This document shows positions 30,283-40,944 of a stretch of 64,000 nucleotides of DNA, in pieces. The notes beneath the pieces are model-generated. The model saw nothing but the letters and a program-made list of their open reading frames with translations. It made no database searches and was not told the origin of the DNA. The translations under genes were made by a program, and so were the position numbers. Numbering within the stretch: position 1 is the first letter of the stretch; every line of letters begins with the position of its first letter. Origin of the DNA: Eulemur rufifrons (lineage: Eukaryota > Chordata > Mammalia > Primates > Lemuridae); assembly GCF_041146395.1 (NCBI RefSeq), contig NC_090990.1:44030001-44094000 (forward strand), written 5' to 3'.

Positions 30283-30430
30283 GTTTACCAAGCACCTGTT
30301 AGCTGCCAGGCACAGGGCTGGGCTCTAGGAACACTGGGGTAAGCGTGACAAGTTAGTGTCAGCGTGACAAGTTAGTGTCAGCCTGATGGGGGAGACAGGC
30401 CAATGCCCAGGACCACAGGGAGGGCTGAGT
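30283..30430 (-). repeat. L2 3' end, antisense, with 19-bp duplication
   Basis: accaagcacctgttagctgccaggcacagggctgggctctagg is the reversed L2 end. Inside it AGCGTGACAAGTTAGTGTC occurs twice in perfect tandem (30342-30360, 30361-30379). Confidence 0.7.
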
Positions 30431-30526
30431 CCCATGGTGGGGCATTGTAAAGGGCTACGAGGGCTCCCAAGAGGAGTCCTTATCCAGGACTTGGGATGTC
30501 CAGCAGGGCTTGTAGAGCAAGTTATA

Positions 30527-30843
30527 CTAACACGTTCATTGACTGTCAACCAAAAAAAAACCCAACCCAAACTTTTTCCTTGGGGCCATGGTGTTTTATT
30601 ATGAAAATAGAATAAAAACTTTGAAAACAAAATGACCCTTTCTAAGTTAATGAAAATTTATGCAGAGTTTTGCCTAGGGGGCCACCCATCACGTAACATG
30701 TACGCTACAGCATGGCAGCATCGGTTGCCTGTGTACCACCAGGCTCCCAAGGTAGCGAGGTGTGAGTTATATATGCCTCATGAGGCCTCGGGGTCAAAAC
30801 TGGAGTGAGTTAAATACAACTCATGTGGCAGCTAATGTGTTAA
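30527..30843 (+). mobile_element. TTAA-flanked MITE-like element, copy 1
   Basis: About 309 bp between CTAA (30527-30530) and TTAA (30840-30843). Ends are inverted: CACGTTCATTGACTGTC (left) and CACATTAGCTGCCACATG (right, reverse complement). The interior is homologous to 35484-35764 in opposite orientation: gagttaaatacaactc and ggtcaaaactggagtgag are shared, as are the ccttggggccatggtgttttattatgaaaatagaataaaaac block and its partner. TTAA targets point to a piggyBac-type non-autonomous element; no transposase is present. Confidence 0.7.
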
Positions 30844-30854
30844 ACCATGGTGGA

Positions 30855-31070
30855 GTTAGGCAATGGATGAGAGGATTAAGTGGGAAGGCAATGCCCCAGG
30901 CAAAGGGAACAGTCTGTGCAAAGGCCCAGGAGCGAGAGATAGCTATGTGTGCTCAAGATACCACAGAGATTAGCATGGCTGGAAAATCGAGTGTGCATGG
31001 CCAGTGTCGCAAGACCACTCTGGAGAGTCAAGCTTTGATCCTTTGACCATGAGGGATTGCATGAGCCACG
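30855..31070 (-). repeat. L2, antisense
   Basis: aatgccccaggcaaagggaacagtctgtgcaaaggcccaggagcg, agtgtcgcaagaccactctgg match reversed L2. Confidence 0.75.
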
Positions 31071-31132
31071 AACAGGAATCCTGCCTCTCTCTCCCACGTG
31101 TCTGTGGCCTCCAGGTGGCTCTGAGGACAATT

Positions 31133-31390
31133 TGGCATGGTGGTTAATAGCTGCCTCTGCAGCCAGCAGACCTGGGCTTGACTTCTCCATCCACTCTGAG
31201 TGATCTCCGCAAGCTGCTTACCTGCTCCGGGCCTTACTCATCTTTTAATGGGAATAATAATGGCCACTGCCTCCTAGGGTTTGGGAGAAGATTGCGTAAC
31301 TTAGCAGAACAGGCACAGACCTGGGCACAGAGGAAGAGCTTCATTCACGTGATTGTGACAGTGATATTAATAACAATGACATACGGGATT
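31133..31390 (+). repeat. MIR SINE, sense, near full length
   Basis: ggcatggtggttaatagctgcctctgcagccagcagacctgggcttgac, agtgatctccgcaagctgcttacctgctccgggcc, cttttaatgggaataataatgg. Confidence 0.9.
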
Positions 31391-31839
31391 ATTGTTACTG
31401 CCATTATTATTCTCACTATTTTTATGACTGGATCTGGGTCATCTCTGTCTCTCTCCTGGTGGCACCAAAGCCACCTGTTGCCTGCCCAGATCTTGGTCTT
31501 GGGAAAGACGGGAGAGGGCCAGCATTGGAGAACAACCCCTTTGCCCTCCACAGCTGTGCATGGGCCAAAGTATGCGCCGTCTGTGGCCATGTGGGATATT
31601 CTGGCAGATGCCCTGGACACAGGACCTGGATGCTATGTGAACCCTCCGGCCTGGCTGGGAAACCTGCCGGTCTGCCAGGCTCAGTCTTCCCCTTAAATGG
31701 CGTTCTCCTGCCTGGGGAAGCGTTCACCCCCTCGGTGTTAGTGATTCCTATTCTCCCTGGAGGGTGCTGGGACACCTGCTGTGTTGGCAATCCTTTATTG
31801 CGGTCCTTCCCATTCAGCCCACTTCACTGCCCTTCTCTG
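31391..31839. other. unassigned unique sequence
   Basis: Starts with an AT-rich ttattattctcactatttttatg stretch, then mixed sequence with three overlapping open frames (91-172 codons). No family resemblance. Confidence 0.35.
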
Positions 31840-32300
31840 CCCCTCTGAGCCCCAGAGGACTCATCCCTAAGAACTGCATCACCCAGACTCTGTTGTCCAC
31901 TAAACTCTAGCTGGATCTGGTCCAAGGGAGGCTCCAGCAGGAGAGAGGATGGTGGGAAGAGAGAGAGGTCAGGGGTCTATCCCTCTCTCCTTCCTCAACT
32001 ACTGTCTTGCTGTAGTCTGACATTGGTGACCAGTATGGCCATAACTCCTGAGGGGACAGGTGCTCTTCCTTGGCTTCAGTGCTCAGGCACCCCAGAACAT
32101 GTTCCTTCCCTTCCCCTTTGCCCACAGAGGAACAGGGGCTTCCCCCTATTGCTAGCTTTGGGGTACATCAACCCCTCTTGCTGGTTTCCTTAACACTGCC
32201 CTCACCTCTAAACATAGTCCTGTCATTCGATTCTTTTCAACTCAGCCCTTTTGTGTATTACTTGTTTCCTGCCACCATGCTGATCAGTACTGCCATGGAC
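31840..32300 (+). repeat. old interspersed repeat (L1M 3' UTR or LTR type)
   Basis: cacccagactctgttgtccac, ctagctggatctggtccaagggagg, ttccccctattgctagctttggggtacatcaacccc, gctggtttccttaacactgccctcacctctaaacatagtcc, gtttcctgccaccatgctgatcagtac follow a repeat consensus that I recognise but cannot name with certainty. Confidence 0.55.
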
Positions 32301-32829
32301 AATCAGAGAGACCCTGTCCCAGCCAAGATCAAGGCGCAGCCTGCCCTTTTCCTCACCCTCTGTAACCTTAACGCCTCCCAAGAGGACAGGCAGAGGCCCC
32401 ACGTGGGCAGTCATTCTGCAGAGAGTGTGGCGCAGCCCGGCTTTCACAGGCCCCACCTGTCTGACTGTGGAGCTGCAGAGGAAGCCGGGCCCAGCACAAA
32501 GGGCCTCCGGGCCCTGGGGGAGGATTCAGGATTTTACTAGGAGAACAAAGACAAGTCATGGCAGATTTTTGGGCTGGGAAGTGCCACTATCTGATTTACA
32601 ATTTTAGACAGACCTTTTTATCTTCCAAGAGAAGAGCAAGCTCTAGAGATTGAGTGCAGCCCAGGGCAAGATATTTAGGAGGCTGGTACAGTAGTTCCTG
32701 TGTGGGATTATGGCACTGCCACCGTGAGAGGCGTCTGCCACCTCCACTGCAAAGCCTCTACAAATCACTCCACTTTGAATTCAATTCTTCTTTCCCTTTG
32801 TGGGCACAACACTTTCTTACAGCAACTGT
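32301..32829. other. unassigned, partly GC-rich
   Basis: No repeat or exon recognised. Contains ggccctgggggaggattcagg near 32511. Frames up to 156 codons overlap the preceding repeat and are not credible. Confidence 0.35.
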
Positions 32830-32980
32830 CACAGTTGGCCTCTGAGACTCTCCCCTCCTCTCCAGGGTGAGTTCCACGGCCTCAGTGCTCACTTGCTCCT
32901 GGGTCCTTAGCACTCCCCCCACCCCCTTGGGGCATAGGGCCTGGCACATCACCAAACTGGTTGGTGCTCTCTAGTTCCAA
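32830..32980 (+). repeat. L2 3' end, sense, weak
   Basis: ggtgagttccacggcctcag, tagcactccccccacccccttggggcatagggcctggcacatcacc. Confidence 0.4.
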
Positions 32981-33074
32981 TGCAAATGCCTTGGAAGGTA
33001 CAATATATTTTGCCATTATCAGCTATGAAGGAGGTCTAATATCAGATCAGCCAGCATCATCTTGTCAAACAAGG

Positions 33075-33295
33075 AAAGAAAGTAAACTTCTGCCAAACAT
33101 CTGCCATGTGCTGGGCCACTTTCCAGAGATGCCTCATTCCATCCACACAACCCAGGGAACAGGCCTTGCTATCCCCATTCTGCAATGTGGACACGGAGGC
33201 CCCGAGAAGTGCTCACCCAGCTGGGAGTGACAGAGCCGGACTCAAACCCAGGTTGTCTTGTCTGTTCAAGAGGTCGGTGGAGAAGCATGCTGGCA
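33075..33295 (-). repeat. MIR SINE, antisense, near full length
   Basis: catctgccatgtgctgggccac, tccatccacacaacccagggaacagg, tgcaatgtggacacggaggccccgagaagtgctcacccagctgggagtgacagagccggactcaaacccagg (B-box region). Confidence 0.9.
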
Positions 33296-33494
33296 GAAGG
33301 ACAGAGCCAAGGCTACTGGGGAAACTGGGCCTATAGAAGAAAGTTTTGACAACAAAACAATAAAAAATTAACAAGAATGATGTCTAGCTTTACACGCCTT
33401 ATAGACATCAACTGTCACCCACTGCTACAGCAGAGGAGGCATGCGCTTGAGGCTGTTTTGTCACTATTGGATGTAGGACTTTATACAAACATGT

Positions 33495-33615
33495 CACAGC
33501 TCCTACTCAGTTTAAACATCACTTCCTCTAAGAAGCTCTCCTGGGCTTTCCAAGTCCTGGATAGATACTTCTTATATGTGCTTACATAGCCCTTGTAGTT
33601 GCCTATATATAATTA
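33495..33615 (+). repeat. L2 3' region, sense
   Basis: cagctcctactcagtttaaacatcacttcctctaagaagctctcctggg, then cttacatagcccttgtagttgcc. Confidence 0.6.
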
Positions 33616-33728
33616 CATATGTGTGTACAGTTACATGTGTACTTATACTCTTTCTTCATGTGTATATGTGTATATCTATGCAAATATATACTATATATAC
33701 ATATTTGTATATGTATACGTATATACTG
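33603..33728. repeat. AT-rich TA/TG low-complexity tract
   Basis: About 125 bp of tatataattacatatgtgtgt, tgtgtatatgtgtatatctatgc, tatatactatatatacatatttg, tatgtatacgtatatac; several short perfect palindromes (GTATACGTATAC). Confidence 0.85.
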
Positions 33729-34029
33729 ACTAAAGCCTCAACAATTCTGTTGGCACCTCAAGGAAGGCGTGAGAGCTGTCTTCTGTGCAGATAGTAGCAG
33801 TGGGAGGGAGGGTATAGACTTGTTTTCAGTGGTCTCAAGTGGGAGGAGCCAGTACGTCAAAGCTCCATAGAGACCATTTCTGATTCAGCCTAGGGAAGAA
33901 CTTTCTAAGGGTGCAGTGGGCTGCCCGGGGAGCCTGCCCACACAGGCTGGAAGAGGAGGCTGGCCATGGAGGAGAGGGGATGGTAGGACTGAATCCCTCT
34001 GATAGTTCTTTTAGTTCTGTCATTGGAGG

Positions 34030-34230
34030 CTGTTACGGTACCAAGAACTAGCATTTGTTAATTTCCCGCCACATGCTTAGCCCCTCACATACATGAACTC
34101 ATTCAGTCCTCACGTCAGCCCTGCAAGGTAGGTATTATTCATTTCAGGGATGAGGACGTGAGACTCAGAGAAGTCAGGGAATTTGCTGAGTAGAAATTGG
34201 CAGAGCCTGTATGTCAACACAAGCTGTGTA
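34030..34230 (-). repeat. MIR SINE, antisense
   Basis: tacatgaactcattcagtcctcacgtcagccctgcaaggtaggtattattcatttcagggatgagg, cagagaagtcagggaatttgc. Confidence 0.9.
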
Positions 34231-34684
34231 GGACCCTAGAGCTCCATCGAAGCCACCCAAGCAGACGCCACTGCCTGCCTCCAGCAGTTAGATAGATGCA
34301 CACATGCTTCACCCATGTCAGCAGCACAACCAAGTTCATTTTGTCTTACTTTCGTGTGCCTCGCTCTCCCCTCCAGGGCCCTTACATCTTTGCTGCTGGA
34401 AGCTGGGCTGTAGGCCAGACCATGAGCTATAGTCTGCTCTGGGGAGGTAGAGGCCTGGCCCGGGTCGCAGACAGTCCCCAAATTGGATGGTCCCTCCTGA
34501 ATGAATCTCCTTTTGTCTCCTTCTAGAAGGAATCCACTGTTTGCCAACTTGTCACTAGACCTCTAGACACATTTGTAAACCCACGCAAGCTGGGAAGGGT
34601 AAGCAGGTGGCAGGAAGCCTGGCAGCTCCAGGTGAGCGGTGGTTTCAGAAAGGCCGTAGCTCTAGTTTCAAGTCTGATGAAAGA
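34231..34684. other. unassigned unique sequence
   Basis: No repeat. A polypyrimidine tract plus AG (ctccttttgtctccttctag, ending at 34526) looks like a 3' splice site, but no coding frame or 5' splice site supports an exon downstream. Confidence 0.35.
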
Positions 34685-34708
34685 AAAAATAAATAAATAA
34701 ATAAACCC
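34685..34708. repeat. (AAAT)n microsatellite
   Basis: aaaataaataaataaataaaccc. Confidence 0.9.
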
Positions 34709-34994
34709 AAACCCAAGCAGGCCACCCTCCAGGAGTTCGTGAAACATGGTCCAGGCCAGGGCCAGTGTCGGCCAAGAGGGAAATTCCAGGCCTTCAATGG
34801 GAGACAAGTCTGCAAAAACCTAGCACTGTGTTTGGTGTATGTTTGTTTCCATATGTGTGTTTGTGTGAATGTGTTTTTTAAATGTGTATTTTTAAAAAAT
34901 TTATATATTTAGCCCTGAGACTCTTTTTTAAAAACAAGGTAGAAACTGTACTTTTAAAATACTTTATCCCTGGATGATATTTGGAGCAATTCCC

Positions 34995-35320
34995 TTCAGT
35001 TTAGTTCAAGTCAGCAAGTAATATTCACTGACAGTGTGTGACGTGCCAGGCACTGAGCTAGGCACCGGGCATCCAGGGCTGCAGGAGGGACCCCCCCCCC
35101 ATCCTGAGACAGCTCAGTGTCTGCCAGAGTAAAAGGCCACATGCACAGATAAGGATCCCAGAAGACTGCTGGGGGCCAGAGCCTTTTAGTCAGGTATGGC
35201 TGGGACCAGAAGGACGGGAGGCCTTATTTCTTGGGGGAAAGGGAGTCAAGAAGCCTTCATCGGCAGACAGAGGCCTGGAGGGGGCCCTTCCAGGCAAAGG
35301 GAAGAAACCTGGAGGAGCTC
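34995..35320 (-). repeat. L2 3' region, antisense
   Basis: gtgccaggcactgagctaggcaccgggcatccagggctgc, agacagctcagtgtctgcc, ttccaggcaaagggaag. Includes a run of about 12 C at 35088-35100. Confidence 0.75.
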
Positions 35321-35430
35321 ATCTGAAGCTCAGAGATGTGTGACTTGTCCAAGGTCACACAGCTAGAAAGTGGCAGCCTGAGGATTTGAACTCAGGTCTC
35401 TCCGATTCCTCTCCACCGCAGCAAAGAAAC
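35321..35430 (-). repeat. MIR SINE, antisense
   Basis: agctcagagatgtgtgacttgtccaaggtcacacagctagaaagtggcagcctgaggatttgaactcagg. Confidence 0.9.
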
Positions 35431-35479
35431 CTGAATGTTAAAGCTGTGTGATTAGGCTGCAGGGCTGTGTCCAGCCTCT

Positions 35480-35768
35480 TTAACATATTAACTGCCATAA
35501 CAGTTGTATTTAACTCACTCTAGTTTTGACCCTGGCGCCACGTGAAGCATATATAAAATCTTACTTGTTGATGTTCTTATTGTTACAATTAACATTGGCA
35601 ATTTAGTTCTAAAAACATGGATTAAATGAATAGAAGTCAATAAATTTTGTTTTTCTATTTATGTTTACCTTTAAATTACAGTTGAAGTTTTTATTCTATT
35701 TTTGTAGTAAAACACTGTGGCCCCAAGGAAAAGTTTCTGATTTTATTGTGTGGCAGTCAATGCGTAAA
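35480..35768 (-). mobile_element. TTAA-flanked MITE-like element, copy 2 (inverted)
   Basis: About 281 bp after TTAA (35480-35483); the right flank is GTAAAA, a decayed TTAA. Ends are inverted: CATATTAACTGCCATAAC (left) and CGCATTGACTGCCACAC (right, reverse complement). GTTGTATTTAACTCACTC and AGTTTTGACCC match the reverse complement of 30527-30843. The interiors differ (AT-rich here, CG-containing near 30690-30760 in copy 1). Piggybac-type origin is inferred from TTAA. Confidence 0.7.
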
Positions 35769-36129
35769 ATCCTTCCCATCCCTTAAGGACTAGCTGGGTC
35801 TCACAAGTTCTGGAGAGGCTAATCTAATACCACTGCTGAGTTCCTAGAAAACATCTGCCTCAATATTGCTAGATATCTTTTCATGGACCTATGCTTTTCT
35901 CTTCAACAATATAAATACTTGCACTCATTGATTTAATTTTTTCTTATAAAATAAGGATTTGTGATTTCCTACTCTGCATCATGACCATGATTGGCAAAGG
36001 AGATAGAAAGAGCAATAAAATACCATCTTCAAGGGTAGAGATAATTTGAAATTCCTTTTTACTTCCCACTGCACACAGTAGACATTCAAGAAATATTTGC
36101 AGTGATGGTCTGGCTTGGCTATACTTTTT
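35769..36129. other. unassigned, AT-rich
   Basis: AT-rich sequence, possibly ending in an L2 tail near 36070-36100 (cacacagtagacattcaagaaatatttgc). Otherwise nothing recognised. Confidence 0.35.
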
Positions 36130-36585
36130 TATGGCAGTGTACTAGTCAGATAGTGCCACAGTTGTGCTGGGTAACAAACTGCCCCAAACTCAGTCACTTA
36201 CAACCACAAGCGTTTATTTTTCTTACTCATGTTGTTTGAAGATAGGCTGGACAACCTGGGTTGAAGCTCAGGCTGGTGGGGCTTTGGGTCAGGTCTGGGT
36301 CTGCTCTGTTTGTGTCATCTGGGGACCAGGCTCAAAGAGCCTCTGGCTTTCTCTTCTCATGGGAAATGGGTAAGTGAGCACAGACAAGAGATGAGTGGAA
36401 ACTGACCGTGCCTCTTGTGGTCTCAGCCCAGAACTGCCATGTTGCAATTTCTATCCCTATTCCTTTGCACAGGGCAAGTCGGTGGTTAAGCCCAATATCA
36501 CTGGGCAGGGGTAGAATTTGCCCACTCTCTTGGGTAGCCCTTCAAAGTCAAATGGTGAAGGCATAATTTTAATATAAGGATATGA
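36130..36585 (+). repeat. old interspersed repeat, LTR-like, unassigned
   Basis: gtgtactagtcagatagtgccac, gggtaacaaactgccccaaactcagtcacttac, gcgtttatttttcttactcatg, ggttaagcccaatatcactgggcaggggtagaatttgccc follow a mammalian repeat consensus (...gctgtgtaacaaactaccccaaa...) that I recognise but cannot name. Confidence 0.6.
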
Positions 36586-36599
36586 GGAGAGCATAAAGA

Positions 36600-36735
36600 A
36601 TTGGGGAAAGATACTGGGATTTGGAGGTAGACTTGATTTCAAATCTGAGTTATTATTTACTTGATTTGGAGAATAGAGAAATCACTTAACCTTCCTGAAT
36701 CTGTCTTTTCATCTGTTCTTACCTCTCAAGATAGT
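36600..36735 (+). repeat. MIR SINE, sense
   Basis: ggatttggaggtagacttgatttcaaatctgag, gaaatcacttaaccttcctgaatctgtcttttcatctgttc. Confidence 0.75.
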
Positions 36736-36754
36736 AATGAAGACTTTTTTCCCA

Positions 36755-36975
36755 ACCTCATTTACTGGGCTTACAATGTGCCTGTCACTGTGCTTAGCAT
36801 TTTATGAACATTGGAGGTAAGGTGGGAATTCATCTTCCATTTAATGGATCAGGAGACTGAGATTGACAAAGATAAGTGACTTGCCCAAAGTCACATGGCT
36901 TCATTAAAAATTTCATGCCAGGTCTATCTGTGCCTCCTCTACTTAATTTTAATAAGGCATGTGTGCTGTCTGCCA
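36755..36975 (-). repeat. MIR SINE, antisense
   Basis: gggcttacaatgtgcctgtcactgtgcttagcattttatg, taatggatcaggagactgag, aagtgacttgcccaaagtcacatggc. Confidence 0.88.
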
Positions 36976-37539
36976 CATAGAGGGTCCTGGTTTCGGAAGA
37001 ATTTCTGTCTCTTTCCTCCTTAAATAGAAACTTCCATGTCACTGGACTTTTACTTTCCGATGAACTTCACCCAAGATATAACCCAGCTGATGTGACTGGC
37101 TACCACCACCAAAGTTTCAAAGTTCATTGTTGCTTGACAAAAATATGTATAAGGGCTATAATTAGCAGCAATCAGAGGGCAATCACACTTCCCAGTCATG
37201 TGTCTTTGGGAGGGAGGACATTTGAAGCCACGCCTGGACGGTGTTTGTGGTGCAACATGTTTGGTGTGGAGGCAGATTTCGTAATCACCATGCCTGTCAG
37301 GTGATGCTGAGACCTCTGCTCAGAGTAGATATCTTTCCAGTCCAGAGCAGCTGCTTTGACATCGCTGGGAAGGACAGCTGGCAGCTGCTCTCTTGTGAGA
37401 CTTGATTCATGCAGCATGGAAGATACTAGCAAGAGCAAGTCTTTGGCTCAGAGAGAGCTGACTTGAATTGGGGTTGTGCCTCTGGTTGGGTGGCCGTGGC
37501 CCCTGGCAATGCTGTTTGCTCTGGCTGCACACCTCCTCA
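36976..37539. other. unassigned; possible regulatory patch
   Basis: Repeat-free for about 560 bp. 37125-37260 carries SOX-like CATTGTTG, homeodomain-type TATAATTAGC and AATCAGAGGGCAATCAC wording. Only short frames. Plausible noncoding regulatory DNA, not demonstrable here. Confidence 0.35.
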
Positions 37540-37805
37540 GGGCCACCTAAATGTCGCTTCCACCTAAGTGTCACTTTATCCAGGAGATCTTCCCTGACCT
37601 TCTTGAGCTAACACCCTGGACACTCCCCAACCCTGCACTTAGGTTATCTGCATTGCTTGCTTAATTGGTTCTCTGAGATAAAGATAAATGTCCTCTAAGA
37701 GCAGGCCCTGATCCTCATGTCCCACTAAAATCCTACTTCCTAGAATGGTGCCCAGAGTACAGTAGGCACTGTAGGAACATCTGTTTATCTTACGAATTCA
37801 GTAAT
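37540..37805 (+). repeat. L2 3' region, sense
   Basis: tttatccaggagatcttccctgacc, agagcaggccctgatcctc, gaatggtgcccagagtacagtaggcactgtagg. Confidence 0.75.
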
Positions 37806-37889
37806 AAACTACTAAAAGCAGGCTCTTGCTTTGCAATCTTTCTGCGTTGTGTCCAATATTGCCTATGCCATGGAAGCCACTTGGCTCTG

Positions 37890-38110
37890 AATCCTTGCTA
37901 CTCAAAGTGTGGTCCTTGGATGGACCCAGTCATTTTAAGTGTGCACCAGTCATTTTAAGTGTGCAGACCCTGAGGGAGGACCTGCTTAGACAGGCCTGCC
38001 ACTCATTGGGATGGACAGGTGATGATCTCTGTGTTAAGAAATTGATTGTTGAGTCCTTCTAGCGACTGGCTTCAAACTACCCTAGACCCCAGGGGGATTT
38101 TTCATTAACT
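37890..38110. mobile_element. MER5-like hAT fragment with 20-bp duplication
   Basis: ccttgctactcaaagtgtggtccttggatgg resembles the hAT-Charlie terminus. CCAGTCATTTTAAGTGTGCA is perfectly duplicated in tandem (37926-37945, 37946-37965). Confidence 0.5.
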
Positions 38111-38142
38111 TTCTAGCAGGACAAGGGGATTCCCCACTTCTG

Positions 38143-38285
38143 GTCTATGAGGTAGGTATTATAATTTTCATCATACATAAGAGGAGGCTGAGATTCCAGA
38201 GAGGTTAAGTCACTTGCCCAAGGTCACCCAGTTGGGGAAGAGGCAGAATGGGGTATTCACTATGCACTGAGCTGACTTTCCCAGG
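38143..38285 (-). repeat. MIR SINE, antisense
   Basis: tctatgaggtaggtattataattttc, aagaggaggctgagattccagagaggttaagtcacttgcccaaggtcacccag. Confidence 0.92.
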
Positions 38286-38860
38286 GAAGCTACCCTCCTA
38301 ACTCTAATGATAAAATCTTGGCTTTATTCCACATTCTGTCCTCAAATCCTCTTCATGCAGGACAAACTACACTTTCTGAAGCATGTGAACTGGCCCTTCT
38401 CTATCCTCCGGCCCTCAACTATTATGCATGTCCCATGGCTTCTCTGTTCCAGCCACACTGGCTTGATTTCTGTCCCTGGAACACAAAAGCCGGTGCCTAC
38501 CTCAGGACCTTTGCATGTCCTTCTGCCTGCAGAGTACCCCCCAGATCTCCCCATACTTGCCTGCTTCTCATGATTCAGGTGTCACTCCTGTGTCACCTCT
38601 TCAGAGAGCCTTTCCCCAACCACCCTAGGGAAAGCAGTCCTCTCTTCCTCCAACCAAGTCATTCTCATCTCCTCCCCCCCCTTTTTTTCATACCACTTAG
38701 TTTATCCAAAATTACCATAGGCATTTACTCAGATGTCTTTTTTTTCATCCCCATTATTAGAGTGGAGGCTCTATGAGGGCAGAGTGTTCTTCTGGTTTGC
38801 TGCTCTTTCCCCAGGCTAGAATGTACCTATCACATAGAGGGGCTCAACAGATACTTGCCT
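38286..38860 (+). repeat. L2 LINE 3' half, sense
   Basis: gttccagccacactggcttgatttctgtccctggaac, ctcaggacctttgcatgtcc, cagagagcctttccccaaccaccc, attagagtggaggctctatgagggcag, atcacatagaggggctcaac. The 152-codon frame at 38318-38776 is a chance reading of this non-coding 3' part. Confidence 0.9.
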
Positions 38861-38985
38861 GGGTTTCTTCATCTATAAAATGGGAATTCACAACACAACT
38901 GACTCAGGTGGTGAGGATCACATAAAACAATATGAGACAGAGTTGAACACAATTCAGATCCTCGGTGAATGTTAGGAAACCCCTC
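38861..38985 (+). repeat. MIR SINE 3' half, sense
   Basis: gggtttcttcatctataaaatgggaattcac, gaggatcacataaaacaatatgag. Confidence 0.8.
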
Positions 38986-39039
38986 ACACCCTCTTTACCC
39001 CTCACCTCCTGAGCCTTAATCATGATGGAACTTCTTAGA

Positions 39040-39500
39040 GTTCTTCTGAGTACATCAGCCTGGTTCTTGCCTCCAAGTGTTTGCTCGTGGTGTGGCCTTT
39101 GTCCACAATGCCCTTCCTTCCCCTTTGACTGCCTGCAAAGTACCTACTCATCTTTTAAAACACTTAATAGGCTTTCTTGACCCCCAGGAGGAAGTGATCA
39201 TTTCCATCCTCCGTACCCTGTTAGGATCCCACCCAAACATCTAATCAGAGCCTCTGTGACACCCTAAGGCGTGATTGGACAGTTGGACAGGCGGTCTCCT
39301 CTCCTTCTGCAGGTGGGAAGCCAAGCCCTGACATAAACCCACTGGATATGTAAGCATCTTAACAGAGGAATGTGTTAGACTCACCCATGGAATTCACCCG
39401 AATTCCCCTGTCCTGGAATCTGAGCTCCCTGAGGGCAGGGGCGGGGTCTGTTTTCCATACTGCCAGGCCTGTCACTTGCCCAGCCCACTGCAAAGAGATA
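39040..39500 (+). repeat. L2 3' region, sense, diverged
   Basis: tttgtccacaatgcccttccttcccc, agtacctactcatcttttaaaac, ctgagctccctgagggcaggggcggggtctg. A middle part (39230-39370) is not alignable. Confidence 0.65.
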
Positions 39501-40069
39501 TCTGATCAGCATGTGTTCCTTCCCTGACCTCCCCGGGTCTCAGCTGAAAATGTTAACTGTGATAGGTATGACTTTGAACACATATTTGTTTTTCTCTGCC
39601 TGAGTCAGGTATAAAAAGGAAAACAAAAAAATTAAACCATAAATGGGTGGAGGGAACCCACCTCTTCCTCCTGTTTGAATATGCAAAAGCCCCGGACTTG
39701 GGATCTTGACCTGGAGGAAGCCACCCAATTCCCGGAGTCAGAAGGACTCTGATTACTGCCTTTTATAATAGCAAGGCCCATTGTCCATTTGGGCCTTGGC
39801 ATTGCTGAATTGCCCTGTTATATCCACACTCATTCCTTCTTGGGGTGTCCATGGTGATGCAGAACTCTATACTCCACCGAGTGGGCATGGAACCTGGCTG
39901 GCACACCTCTCTTTCTAGTTGTGAATGATTTAGCCTGTAGTGACAGGTTTACAAACTAATCTTTGAATGTAGTCTGGCTCATAATAGACCTGCCCCTAAA
40001 CGACATAGGGTACCAAAGCATTTCTCAGACAGTTCGATCCGGGTTGAGTGGGGAGGAATGATGGGTTGG
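39501..40069. other. unassigned unique sequence
   Basis: Repeat-free. Octamer-like ATATGCAAAAG at about 39680. Short frames only. Confidence 0.35.
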
Positions 40070-40505
40070 TCCTAATAGTTATTGAGGGCCTATTGTGTGT
40101 GAGACACTTTGTATATACAATCTTTAATTCTCACCATAACTATTATTATGCTATGCATTTCATAAGTGAGGAAGATGAATGAGGCCCAGAGAAGTTAAGT
40201 GACTTCCCCACTGCCTCACAGCTAGTAAGTAGCAAAGCCGGGTGCTTGGTCTTCCAGTCCAGATCCAAGTTCAGAGCTGAGGAACCGAGCTTAGATGCTA
40301 AGTGCCTTGGCTGAAAGGTCACATCTCATATCCCCCTGATAAGTGGCAGAACTGGGATCCAAACCTGGTCTGCCTCACTCCCAAACTTTTAGCTGCCTGC
40401 CTACCCTTTATAATAATGCTGGAATCGATTTGCTGGAAGTCACATGGAGAGGGAGCTCTAGACCAGGGCCAGCTCTCCTGACTCCTGGTCCAGTGTCCCT
40501 CCCTG
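40070..40505 (-). repeat. MIR SINE cluster, antisense (two to three copies)
   Basis: 40070-40275 is a full antisense MIR (attgagggcctattgtgtgtg ... gaggcccagagaagttaagtgacttcccc). 40280-40410 is a second (ataagtggcagaactgggatccaaacctgg). 40425-40505 carries another head-end (tcctgactcctggtccagtg). Confidence 0.8.
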
Positions 40506-40944
40506 AGATCACACCAACTGTCTTCCCTCTGCATTGACATGGAAAAGAGCTCCCAGAGAATGGTCTCCAGGCTGACTCCTGGTCCCCGGAGGAGACTCAG
40601 ATTTCTTACAAAGAAGGTGATTGAGGCCCCCTGGGGAGGCTTCTCAGCCTCCCCTGAAGCACTGTTTCTGCGTTTAGTCTGCTCTGCCTCCAGAGGCAAG
40701 ATGATGAAATGAACGGTTGCCTTGGACAGCTTCTGTCACTCGTATGCCAATCTGTCATAGCGTTTTCCTTTTGCCAGAGGGTCTTCATAGCTGAAATAGA
40801 ACCCATGACATAGTCACTGGAGGAAAAGATAGATTATCTACAACTCGAGGCATAGAAAAGGAATAACTGCCTGGATGGGATGACTTTCCTAGGACAGTCT
40901 CTAAACTCGGGGAATCACAGGTTTGGAAGGATTCTTAGAAAGCT
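40506..40944. other. unassigned unique sequence
   Basis: No repeat or exon recognised. The minus-strand frame (40319-40699, 126 codons) overlaps MIR and is spurious. Confidence 0.35.

Noticed and set aside
34507..34526. 3' splice-site-like polypyrimidine tract plus AG
   Set aside because: No open frame with family resemblance follows and no matching 5' splice site was found.
38318..38776. 152-codon plus-strand frame
   Set aside because: Entirely within the non-coding 3' part of an L2.
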